The position numbers were made by a program, and so were the translations under genes. Shown here piece by piece: positions 23,635-34,500 of a stretch of 64,000 nt of DNA. Each line of letters starts with the position of its first letter. Position 1 is the stretch's first letter. This stretch comes from Hetaerina americana (lineage: Eukaryota; Arthropoda; Insecta; Odonata; Calopterygidae): positions 64,745,677 through 64,809,676 of the forward strand of contig JAKTNV010000009.1 in NCBI GenBank assembly GCA_022747635.1. Reading direction: 5' to 3'. The notes below the pieces were generated by a model. The model saw only the letters and a program-made list of their open reading frames with translations, was not told the origin of the DNA and searched no databases.

Positions 23635-25828
23635 CACTGTCATCAACTCCTGCACATAATTCCTGACCATTCATATTAATGTCGACAACGTCACGATCCT
23701 TGTGCTTTGTTTCACATACGCAAGGGACATTCATCCATCTCTCCATTTTATTTAATTTTTTTTTTACTTTTCTCCTCCTGAAACAAAACACGAAAGATTG
23801 AGTGAGCAAGGTCATCATCCTTAATAGTCTCCGTAGCGCGTTCATCATTCCTTACTGATTGTTAAGGCACTCTACCATTCAACTTGAACACATTTTTGCC
23901 AGATTTTCAACGGCAAAACTAAATTTCTACTAACCTCCTAGACCTGTTTTTTTATTCTAAATAAGCTAGTATCCTCTCTATATGGTCTATTTTGATAGCC
24001 AAGATGCCGTTGCTCATACGCCAAATGCAGGAGATAAAGGTTGTATAATGATGCACTAGTACACTGGATTTCAGAAGGACAAAAAATTTAAGGTTCAAGA
24101 GTTAGCTATAGACAAAAACTTTTGGCAATATCCAAGCATGATAAATATTAACATAAGATAATTCGATAAATACATGATAACCGTTTACATCACACGATCA
24201 AACCCGATTCATTTCATTCAGAAACACTGAATAAAAGTTGTTTCATTTTGCGAGAGTATCACGAAGCTGGCGACATCCAAGAAGTATGCTCAATACATAA
24301 AACTTTGTAACTCTCCATTAGACTTCGTTTAAGTGTGGCACTTATTGAATTACGAGGCAGTTTCGCCAATAAAAGTGAGGACGAAAGTCGTTTCCGATGT
24401 CGCATTACATATAATTAATTACAAATAAATAAAAACAGTTGCCACCCTAGACCTACTACGCTGGGTGTTTGAAGAGTAAATGGATCTCGCAGGATCCAAA
24501 AGCAGAGAAAGCACTAAACAAACCTCTTACAAATCCACGTATTTCCTTCCGAATGAATTCCGTGTGATTCGCGTGTTTCTCGGGCAAAAGGCAAATAATG
24601 GCTAAGACTCAGACGGATGCTTGTCCACTAGAGTAACTGGGAGTCGCATATCTCAACTTCTTATTTTACCGTTCAATCTCTACGATATGATTCGCTTGAA
24701 GATAAGTCTAAATTGAAGACAATGTTGCCGCATTAAAGATAGAACAAATTGTGGATAAAGTGAATCTGTTGGAAAAATGATACTATTTGATGCGATGGTT
24801 CATCATCCGCTCAATTATTTCACTGTTTTATAAATCTTGGGTACGAAATTCTTAAGCTGAGTTGATTTTACTTATTAAAGAATTGTAAACGCTTCCTGTC
24901 AAATATAAGAGAACATCATGCACTTTTGAGTGCCCTCCTCACGGTCGCCCTTATGGTGAGAGCGAGAGTGTTTTCTTATTATGATGACAACATGTATGAT
25001 TAGGTGTTGAAACTAAGGAATGAGAATCAGAGACACGAAAATTTAACTCCTTTTAATATTCTCCTCACATGCAGAGAGAGAGAGCTAATGCCTCTCGGAT
25101 AATTTTCTAAATTTTCTCCTGCCAGACGCTAGCCTCGCTAGGAGGCAAGACGGCAAGTGGACGACCGCCTCCGATCCCCCAATGGATTTCCGGGTAGGTG
25201 ATAAGGATCTCAAAGTCAGATAAAAGCGATAAAAACATTTCTTTTTTTCTATTTTGTAAAGCATGATAACTGCATTAGGGCTCGTTGAAATAAATTACTG
25301 ACATGAAATTACGATGTGTCTAGAACCCTTGACGGCAATCTACTCCGCGAAATCCGACCGCTTACCCTCACAATTGATCCCTAGCTCCAGGGACACCGAT
25401 GGATTTCCTTTGTTAAAAAGGGCACACACGGAAGATATATATTCCGATTGAGGAAAAATAGTTCATATTGACCAACTAAAAATTAATTAAAATTATTTTC
25501 AGTGCTAATGCAGAGATATACGAGATCTGAGCATTAAATACGCGAATTGATGCGATCTGGCGTCCATGACGCGGACTATAGCCTTGCCCACTTGCAGCCC
25601 TAGTTGCCTGAGACCCAATGAGCCGCCTGTGCTTGGCGGATCGACGAGCTGTGCGCATGGTGCCAGTTATATTAGTTTCTGTTGTCCTTGTTTTTACTGT
25701 TTGTCAAAAATAGAAATTGACGAAATCACGGAGCCACGAATCAACATAAAGGTCTTGGGTGAAATGCGGTAAAAGTTATCAAGAATTACTGAAATGTTGA
25801 CAGCTGTTTACTGTAATAACGCCCTGTA
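23635..25828. other. No gene recognised
   Basis: Unique sequence with a short (GA)n run near 25,073. No homologous frame or element end is seen. Confidence 0.45.
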
Positions 25829-26092
25829 GAAAATATCCGTTTTCAAGTAGATAAGCGATTTAAAGATGACCGAAAAGACGCCACGGATGATGCAAGGCCG
25901 GGACGGCCTTCAACTAACTGTGTTGACGACAACATTGATCGTGTGCGGTCCCTTGTCCTTACCGATCGTCGAAAAACTGTCCGAATGATAGCTGATGAAC
26001 TTAATTTAGGAAAATCAACAGTGCACACTATTTCAACCGAATATTTGGGTTTTAAAAAAATTTGTGCAGAAATCGTGCACATTCAGCATTGA
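25829..26092 (+). pseudogene. Mariner transposase, DNA-binding part
   Basis: This open stretch of 88 codons has no start codon. It encodes the second half of the bipartite DNA-binding domain: VDKRFKDDRKDATDDARPGR with a GRPS hinge, VDDNIDRVRSLVLTDRRKTV, and the second helix-turn-helix MIADELNLGKSTVHTI. Known mariner transposases carry the same order. The frame ends at a TGA about where the catalytic domain should begin, and the following 500 bp of the element are largely missing. It is a dead remnant of a different mariner lineage from those at 18.9, 50.5 and 58 kb, judged by its HTH sequence and terminal repeat. Confidence 0.85.
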
Positions 26093-26429
26093 ATGTTTGC
26101 CAGTTTCTGGCAAAAAATTCAATCGCCAACCTTGATCATCCTCCTTATTCGCCAGATCTCGCCCCCTGCGACTTTTTCCTATTCCCAAAATGTGAGGAAG
26201 GGATATCACTGGGTAGATGTTGACACAATAAAGCAAGAAACTACGAGAAACTAAAAATCCTAACTGCCAAGTACTTCCAAGGGTGCTTTAAACATTGGAA
26301 AAGAAGATGAAATAAGTCCATAGCATCGAATGGAGAGTACTATGAAGGAAGCAAAATCTATGTGGATTAAATTTTGCAAAATGAAGTTTTTATGGCCTCA
26401 GTTCGCGTATTTATTGGACGAACCTCGTA
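25829..26429 (+). mobile_element. 5'-truncated, internally deleted mariner
   Basis: It includes the helix-turn-helix half of a transposase, a large internal gap with the first catalytic region missing, then PPYSPDLAPCDFFLFPK and a C-terminal remnant. The right end is TTATTGGACGAACCTCGTA (to 26429), a typical mariner terminus. I could not find the matching left terminal repeat. Confidence 0.8.
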
Positions 26430-27734
26430 CATGTATAAATTTTTCTTTCCGGATTTCCCACTAAGCGAGCCACAAGAATTTACACATACTAATGCCTGAG
26501 ACGTGACGCCAACCCGTGGCCTTTGAGGGAGTTATTAATACAGTAAATAATGGGAATTAGTGCTTTCAAAATCCCATCACAAACACATATATCATTCAGG
26601 TGACAGAGAGATATGGAATATTTGTGGATCAATATAAACGTCATTAATTTTTAATTTTCTTCCACCAGCCTTCGTGCTCAGGTTTTTCCATTGAGTTATC
26701 GATCGTAACGGATACAATTATATTGATTCCCCCTAAAAATGCGAAAGTGGAACATGAGAAACTTTCACACTCGAAAATAGTAAACTAAATGTCTTTTATA
26801 CGTGCAGGATGATGAGAATTGTAGGGTAGGGGTTGCGTTTATGAAAAGTGCGATTTTTGGCAAGATCAAGGTTCCGTAATTTGATAATGAAGAGGATTGA
26901 AATAGAGAGTGGTCCGTGAGTGGCGAATCGCCAGCTCTTGGAGCCAAAGAGTAGTTCTAAGATAGATCTCACACATTCATAAAAAACTTGGCGGATTTTA
27001 GTTATGGTGGGAAAATATAAAAACCTGTCTCTCAAATTCGGGAATATTGTGATCCTATTACATTATATTCTCCATATTTGTAGAAAAATTGGGTCAAATT
27101 CCCCAAAAGGTTTGTAGGCATAATTTCCCGTTTTTCTGGCTTTCCGCTTTGTTTTGAGTAATGAACCGCAACCGCTAACAAGGAAGAATTACCGAGGAAG
27201 ATGAAGGATATATTATAAGAAGAAAGAGAGTATAAGGACGTCAGCGCAAGGGAGTATGAAGGAATGAAGTGGCTGGCGAGTATCAGAATAGTTTGGAGAA
27301 CTGCCTGCAATCCAGTAATCGGATCGAACACCCATGATAATGAATCTTCAACAAATGTAGCCTATTTTAGAATAGCATGCGTCTAACATTTTATCTAGAG
27401 TGGCTGAGTGCGTTGTCTGCTGGTCAGTGAGTAAGTTAAGCCAGATGTGCCGTCGTGCGTCTGATAGAATGAGGCCGCGACATTTTACACGTTTCATGGC
27501 TGCGCGTGGCAACTATTTTTTAAAATCAAAATGGGCGACCTTAGAAGCATTTAAAACTTTAAAAATCCTCAATTTATATTTTACATTTTGGAGATACTCT
27601 TGCAAATGTTTGCATTTTTATAAAATACGACAGGGAGCGAACGCAAAACTAATGTGATTCTTTACATTTTGAGTTCTTTCCTCTCATATTCTGCACTGCC
27701 GTTACATGTGACAGTCCATAAGTCACAATGGCAT
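26430..27734. other. No gene recognised
   Basis: AT-rich sequence. The longest frame (27032-27331, minus) shows no known domain. Confidence 0.4.
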
Positions 27735-27805
27735 GCGTTAGCCGGGAATTGAACCCTTATTTCCCAAGGGATCGATGTTCTGGAGCACGAGGAAGCTATT
27801 GCGAC
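27735..27805 (-). mobile_element. Degenerate tRNA-headed SINE fragment
   Basis: On the minus strand a B box GGTTCAATTCC lies within 27744-27756 and an A-box-like TAGCTTCCTCGTG at 27786-27798, about 30 bp apart as in a tRNA head. No SINE body is recognised. It could instead be a decayed tRNA gene. Confidence 0.4.
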
Positions 27806-27939
27806 ACAAGTGAAGCTAACCCCCTTTTTTTTAGTCATTGTCATAATCGGCGAAAAACGGATATTTGTTCGTCACAGCGCTCGGCCGGCCTTCCTTCAAT
27901 CCATAATAGGATGGCTTAACCAACGACGAATATTTCCCC

Positions 27940-28260
27940 ACTGCAACTATCCTTATGCGGGCGGTGAGAATCGACTCGCGGCGTGGAATGTACGAGGACA
28001 GCAGCGGCGCACGGACACTGGGCGTCTGCGCCGGTGGAGGGGCGAGGAGGGGACAGAGTGATCCCGCCACATCCTTTTCCCTCGCATTTGACACGCCTCC
28101 GATTCGGAATGAGATCCAGTGTCAACAAGCGGACCTTTAAGACGGTCGCCGGGGATATTCCCTACTTCGACCCCTAAAACGTGTGGCGTGGCTTCGAAGC
28201 CCACCACTATGCCCACTCTTTCGTCTTCCTCGAGATATTTCGCATGCTGTGGGAGACTTC
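27940..28260. other. GC-rich segment upstream of a TATA box
   Basis: CpG-containing, GC-rich sequence precedes the promoter-like block at 28292. No splice-bounded reading frame is seen. It may be promoter-proximal DNA. Confidence 0.35.
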
Positions 28261-28291
28261 CCGGTGCGAGGAGTGAGAAGGCGTAGCAGGG

Positions 28292-28322
28292 TATATAAAG
28301 GTATATCATCTCCTTACAGTGC
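28292..28322 (+). promoter_or_regulatory. Candidate core promoter: TATA box plus initiator
   Basis: TATATAAAG (28292-28300) lies about 25 nt upstream of TTACAGTGC, close to the arthropod initiator TCAGT (putative +1 near 28318). The flank is GC-rich, unlike the surrounding DNA. The first downstream ATG (28370) opens 36 codons (MSFKSRGFTMFCYFYGVHED at its start) with no known family. A GT after the sixth codon could be a splice donor. Confidence 0.4.
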
Positions 28323-28325
28323 ATC

Positions 28326-28791
28326 ATCGCCCTCGTAGCAGGAGGTGAAAGAACAGGAAAACGGGCTAAATGTCCTTCAAGTCTCGAGGTTTCACGATGT
28401 TTTGCTATTTTTACGGTGTCCACGAAGATTTTACGGGGAGCAGGAGATTAACTGCTGCAGCTGATGCGTTGGACTAAGTTCTGTGGTGGAGCTGAAAAGG
28501 CCCTCGGAAATCTCTTGAAATCCTTGGAATCCATTTTCACTTCTTTAACTCGATATTGATGAATTGATTGCCTAAATCATCTTAAAATGGCATAAAGACA
28601 AAATCAGTAAGAATGAGGACCAAACAGGTGGAAAAAATTAATGACTTTTCCTACACAGAAATGTTTGCGTTTGATAAAAATGGCAAGCACAACGCAGGCT
28701 AATTAAACTAATATGTTAAACAGGTTCTTAACCACCTCAAATTTTCGTGACACGTACACTATTTTACAGCTCATGCTGTAGAGAACGATGA
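28326..28791. other. Possible leader of the promoter at 28.3 kb
   Basis: Apart from the 36-codon frame, nothing recognisable is seen. Confidence 0.3.
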
Positions 28792-28839
28792 ATGAGTGAC
28801 TTAAAGTGACTTCCAATGAAGTCACTTTAAGTCACTCAT
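28792..28839. repeat. Perfect 22-bp hairpin
   Basis: Arms 28792-28813 and 28818-28839 are perfectly complementary around CAAT. Each arm also contains a GTGACTTaaaGTGACTT direct repeat. There is no T-run after it, so it is not a terminator-type structure. Confidence 0.9.
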
Positions 28840-29639
28840 AAGACCTCTCAAATAAAATATACTCAGAATATAATAAATTATTTCGCATCGCATTCGGATC
28901 CACTCGGATCAAAGAACGGAGAGCTGTCGAGAGAGTACATCAGTTAAGTTTACCATACAAAGATTTACAATTTATAACTGGAACCACATTAGTCCGATGG
29001 GTCATGTCGGAGCTGCGGAAGACCGAAATACCTGCGAGCGAATACGTGGCAAATGGATCTAGATACTCGTATTTTAGGGTAGGGTGAAGCGAGATACCAC
29101 GAAGAAGGTAACTTAAGCAGGGATAACTACAGGACAATTTACAGCGGATCTATAATTGGATATGTAGGTGCGAGAAAATCGACGGACTTAAAGAGCTTTC
29201 GGCGGTGTTACGATAGGATCGTTAAAGCGAGAATTGAAACTAAACCTAAGATCACCAACGTAGTAATGGAAGTACATATGCTTACATCCGACTATTATGG
29301 CACTGGCATATATCTGTGAAGGCATAGAGAAAGTGATTTTTTTTCTTTTATTAGAGATGAATATTTTCTGGCTTATTTCGTATTGAATTACTACATATCA
29401 ATGTGAATAAAAAATACATTTACATTCAATCTTAATCATATGTAATAGTTAAATAATCTTCCTCACATATGATATACAACAGAAACATTTCAATATAAAA
29501 TATAATTACAGACAATTTTCGCCATATATCATAGGCGTATGATCTTCATTATATGTAGTATTACTAATAGTAGTATTTAATGACTTTTATAAATGGAATA
29601 CTCATTCTAGTCCTGCTAAGCCAGTCAGTTCTGGCTTGA
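28840..29639. other. No gene recognised
   Basis: Unique sequence. Direct ATATG/CATATGTAATA-like words recur at 29,380-29,560 without a clear repeat unit. Confidence 0.4.
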
Positions 29640-30330
29640 CAGCAGGTGTCACATAAACAAAAAAATAGCTTAAACTGTTGCAATTATAAACCTAAATAAA
29701 CATGCATTCTGTGTCAAGTCTTGTTCCGAGCCCTAATCCATTTTGTGTAATGGCCATTCTTTTATTCTCCCTTTCACAGCATTGGCCGACTGTATCATTC
29801 TTAAATCCTTAGGTATTTCATTAAAAAATTAGAGGTACACTAACCTCCAATTTTCCTCTACCTTGATTTTAATGGTATATTTTGTTATGTCTTTAAAATT
29901 GTCCCTCGACGGTCATTCCTTTTTATGTAAATCAGGTATTTTACATTTGAGATTAAAATAGTTTCCTATTATAATGGTACATCTATACAGCCTGTAAACA
30001 GGCAGGATTCCCAATTTTTGAAAGATATTTCTTCCATCTAGAATATTTCTATTTTTCATCTAACCTCAGACATGTTCTCGAGTATTTTTTGCTCTCTAAG
30101 TTTTGGTATATTAATTTTTGTGTAACCAGTGGATCCCCACACTGTTATACCATATCTCAAAATACTAACCAGTGCAAAATACCCTATCTTGATGACATTC
30201 AAACTTACAAAACTAGTACTGTAATGAACTACAAAAAGTGTCAAAGGATAAGAAAATCATTCATTCATCCCAAAGATTGCTTGGCTGCACCTTTTATTCG
30301 TCGAGTGTCAATTGTAATTATGCAATTGCC
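29640..30330 (-). mobile_element. LINE C-terminal fragment (Jockey/CR1-type)
   Basis: The minus strand reads FALVSILRYGITVWGST, then KLREQKILENM, then in another frame FQKLGILPVYRLYRCTIIIG, KCKIPDLHKK, and finally FNEIPKDLRMIQSANAVKGR. This is the usual order after the RT in Jockey/CR1-type LINEs (LxSIxxYGIxxWG, then LPVxxLY, then NxLPxDL). Stops and frame changes interrupt it. The ends are approximate. Confidence 0.65.
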
Positions 30331-31135
30331 TGAGGACCCGATAACTCTTCTTTCTTCTATCCCATTTTATTTAATACGCGTATATATTGTTCCTCGCTCT
30401 TTCTCATTTCATCATCCCTTTTATTTTTCTTGATTTAGCATTCCAATTAAATCAATGAGTCCCAAGAATTGTCCAATTCATTTGCCCCTTCTTTTTCATT
30501 TAGCACTCTGAAACGATTTTTCTTCTACGTATATTCTCTTGTTTATCCTGTTTGTCATGAATTCAGCTCCAGCATTGTATTTCGAAAGAATCCCTTCTTC
30601 ACCGGCTCGCTCCTTCAATAACCGATTCTCGGATGCACTGAGAGAATTTGAGAGGCATTTTATGCAACAAGCGAATTCTTTTTCATAACTTCCCTGTCTG
30701 CATTCCATTAGGGCTCAGTATGTAGTCGCCTCTACATCATCAACTCCTTCTTAGCTTGAGTTATTTGGCACTTAATACCAGTCGGGCATCCTTCATCTGA
30801 TTTTACCAGAGTTAATTGAATGATTCCACACCGTCTAATCACTCCACTCGTCGCAAAACGCCTGGCTTCAGCTTCTCCCTCGATTCTAGGATTTTAGTTT
30901 TCTCTTGATTCAGTTTTATTTTACATCCTTGAAGTATTTCCTATCGTGCACACGAATTCCTGCTGATTTTATGCAATCCACAATGCCAAAGTGGGCAAAG
31001 AGAGCAGCATATGGAGGACACTTACAAGAAGACGAGGGAAATGACTAGGAAATATCGTAATTCAAATGGATTTACTGATGGCCATGAGGCCACGAGACGG
31101 GTAGGGTTGTATGAGGGATTACATGTACAGGGTGC
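30331..31135. other. No gene recognised
   Basis: Only short frames. A stretch near 31,005-31,060 (ATGGAGGACACTTACAAGA) resembles 39,691-39,712 in the LINE tail at 39.6 kb and may be a scrap of it. Confidence 0.35.
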
Positions 31136-31500
31136 AGCGCTTAGATCCGGACAAATTTCAATTTGAATTTCCATCCATATCGTAGTTCCACTGGAGGTTG
31201 CGATTGGCGTTCTTGAAATCTATAGGCATCTAGTAAACAGTTATAACCTCAAAATGGTCGAGATGTTACGTACAAGTGCGGAGTACAATCGAAGAGCCGC
31301 TATTATCGAAAGTGCTCGCGCTGGACGTCATATTTTTCGAAATAGTCCCATTCTTCTTCTGGTACCCCAGATCAACCGTTTACGATATTGTGGCTAAGTA
31401 AAATGCTTCGGAGAAGTCTGGGGAAGATTTCGCCAACCCGGCGAGGAAATCTCATTCGGGGAAACGCATGCTTATCCGGATTTGAGCGCCGCACCCTGTA
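31136..31500 (+). mobile_element. Tc1/mariner deletion derivative with 26-bp TIRs
   Basis: The ends 31136-31161 and 31475-31500 are inverted copies (TACAGGGTGCAGCGCTTAGA against TACAGGGTGCGGCGCTCAAA, both continuing TCCGGA) flanked by TA-rich sequence. The 365-bp interior still encodes an N-terminal transposase scrap: SAEYNRRAAIIESARAGRH, then after frame shifts STVYDIV-like and ANPARKSHSGKR-like words. It therefore derives from an autonomous element by internal deletion rather than being an unrelated MITE. Confidence 0.85.
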
Positions 31501-34500
31501 TGTATATGCAGGGAATATCTTCAAGAGCTGCTATTAAGCAATCCTCAGATTGATAACCAGAGACAACAAACATAAATTGGCCCATATTATGATGATGCTT
31601 AAGATTAACGCTGTCCTTGCCAAGAAGAATTTAATTTCAAGAATTGATACATATTGACTTGAAAATCGTAATCTAGTATTGTTTACCTGATGATGTTGTC
31701 AATTGCATGATTTCAGCACAAATGTAGGTCCACAACAACCCAATGCATAGCAAAAAAATAAACCAATTCATTCCGTAAAGGAATTAAGCAAACAAATCGA
31801 TACGTGTGAATGGGTCCATTTTCACCTCGTCGTCCACAATACGCATTCTCAATCTATTCACTATAACTAATAATACTCAACTATCGATCTTACTACTGAA
31901 ACATTAAAGAGTAATACGAGATACACTCCTTAGGTAATGCGATGTCTAAGAACGCAAGAAATAATGGAGCTTGGAAAGTTACTGAACCTGAGATCTTGAA
32001 AAGATACAAGAAGAAAGTAAAGGATATGCACATGGAGAAAAACAGCATTGCGGAAAGAAAACAGAATTTGGGGAAACAGGCTTCAAGAGGTTTCGAGACT
32101 TTCTCGGATATCACAAGGCAGCAGAGAGCGGAGTTCCTTCACTCTGCGGGGACTTTCCCGCGTTTCATATCAGCTGACATCAACTACTCCAAACCCAGTC
32201 TCTCCCCTCCTTCCCCCCTCCAAAACCTCCCCTCCCTACCACCATCCCTAAGGTTAAACGAAGACCTATCCATCACGATCGAAGACAAACGAGCATCGTT
32301 GAAGCGCAACACGCCACGACTGGAGCAAAGTGGGCGGAGGAGTGGAAGGGAGGAGGGTAGGGGTGTTGGGGTTTTGAAGACTGGGGAGGGAGAAGTTGGA
32401 GGGGGCAATAATACGCGTCCCTAGCCGTTGGCCTCTTAAAGTAGTAGGAAGTCATGATGAGATGGATGTGTTGATGCAGGCATGCAGAAAAGTGGGGACG
32501 TAGAGAGGAAACCTTCGCGAAGCAACGAGATTCGTTAGCGCGTGTATTCTATGGAAAATCTGTGACGGCATAAGTGCAGGCTACCTCCCCTAAGGTTGGT
32601 AGTTCACTGCGTATATTGGTCCTCTCCTTTGATACAAGTTGGAGTTGAGTTTCTAGAAGATGAAGTTAGGCAACTTATGGGGGCTGAAGTTCGAGCTCCT
32701 GATACTCAAGAAATGAAAAATTATAATTCTATAAGAAACTGAAGAGTAACTAAAGTTTGACATAATTTGAGATGGACAAAGAACACGAGCCACTCTCAAC
32801 CTGCGTCCACGGCAGAAGAAAATGTTGAAAATTATAGCTACAAAATTAACAACACTTTGATTCTCGTTGCGATCACCTTCCTAAGTTCAATTTATTCTTC
32901 TATGTATTTATTTACTGTGTAATTAATTATTGTATGTTTCAATAATCATTATCATATACACGTTCATTGAATAACGGAGATGTAATTACTAAATTACTTG
33001 CTGATCAACCATCATGTCGTAAAACTTTAGCTTTTACGAATGATGACCTTAACAGTCCCAGCTAAAATTAATTTAGCGGCTAGCAAGGCAAATGCAGATA
33101 TAAAATTCCATACAAGAGTCTCTAACATCACATTTATGGGTATCAATTGAATAGGGCTCCAACAAGATGGAAAAAATAAAAGAATGACCCCATATCATGC
33201 AAAGAAATAAGTTGATTTCACATCGATGTTTTGAGTCAAAGTTCCACAAATAGTTTCTAAAGGTTTAAATTTGGAGAACACAGAAATTCATCACCAGTTT
33301 CCCAGGATTAACTAATACTAAGGGCTTGAGAATTTCACATGACATGGTACCAAAATGACGACATAAGGGCGAGGGATCGGGTCTGATCGAGCGTGATGTT
33401 ACCAGGCATAGAGGTGAGAGTCACGGCATACGTGACATGAATGTCGCAACAGCGACCTAAGTAATAAGCGAGATAAAAGCAAAGTACGTAACACTACTGT
33501 ATGTTTTATTGAAAAAATAAAAAAATGTGATTGAAAAAACTGAGTTAAACCTGGGAAAATATTCTCGGAGCATGACGTCATATTGAGGAAGAAGGCTTGA
33601 TGTGACCTCACGTGGAAGGACAAAGGGGGCGAGATAGCATGTTTTCAAAAGTCCTAATATATCAGAGCACAGACGTCGTAGAGGATTTTTAATAGAATCT
33701 TTAATGCACTTGCGGTTGTGCTCGACCGATCATGTTCATCTTCGAAGCCGTGCGTCGGAGAACTTCCACTTGGAACATATGGGGCAGGGATAATGCCGGG
33801 CTGAGAGAGGTCGCAGAAGATTGAGGGAGGGGAAAGATGAGAGGGAAAGCGGCGAGGCAATGAAAGGGATAGAGAGAGGGAGAGATAGAAAGCTTAGAGA
33901 AAGAAGAGGATGGAAGCGTTATTTCCACCGAGACGTCCATTGAAAGGAATAAATTCTGAGAGTTCAAGACGTCACGGAATGACGCAAAGAATCCCGTGAC
34001 CTAGAGCCTCTATCAATGACTGTGTCCAGGCAACGAGCCGAGTGAACCGACCTCAGGAAGCCACTACCGAATTGACCCAAATATTCCATTGCCGTGACTC
34101 CTTTCACCTCCAAACCGACCCTCCCCCACTCACCACACACACAGACCCTATCTATCCACCAACAAATCTATACCAATACGTAACCACCGCAAAACACACA
34201 CGGACATGCTCGTACATAACCCCTCCTCTTAACGTCTCTCTCCTCTGCCAGCCCCGTCGAGAGGAAGAGGCAGGAAAAAAAAATCGAAGACGTATTTAGA
34301 AGGACGGTCCCTTGAGGGATGGGATCGCCGACATTTCCATGGAGACGGCTTACGGTCGTTAAGGAGGGATGTTCGACTCCCTTGACCTTTGCTCCGTTTT
34401 TCGATTTGCCATCGAGGAAGCGTAAAAAATAAAAGTTAGCGCGATCGTAATATTAGAGACTGATCACCGCCGTATCGTTCCTCGCACCAAATTTAAAAGA

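Noticed and set aside
31942..32424. 160-codon protein-coding gene
   Set aside because: The frame crosses low-complexity polypyrimidine and polypurine DNA, shows no domain and no splice context. Chance openness is likely.
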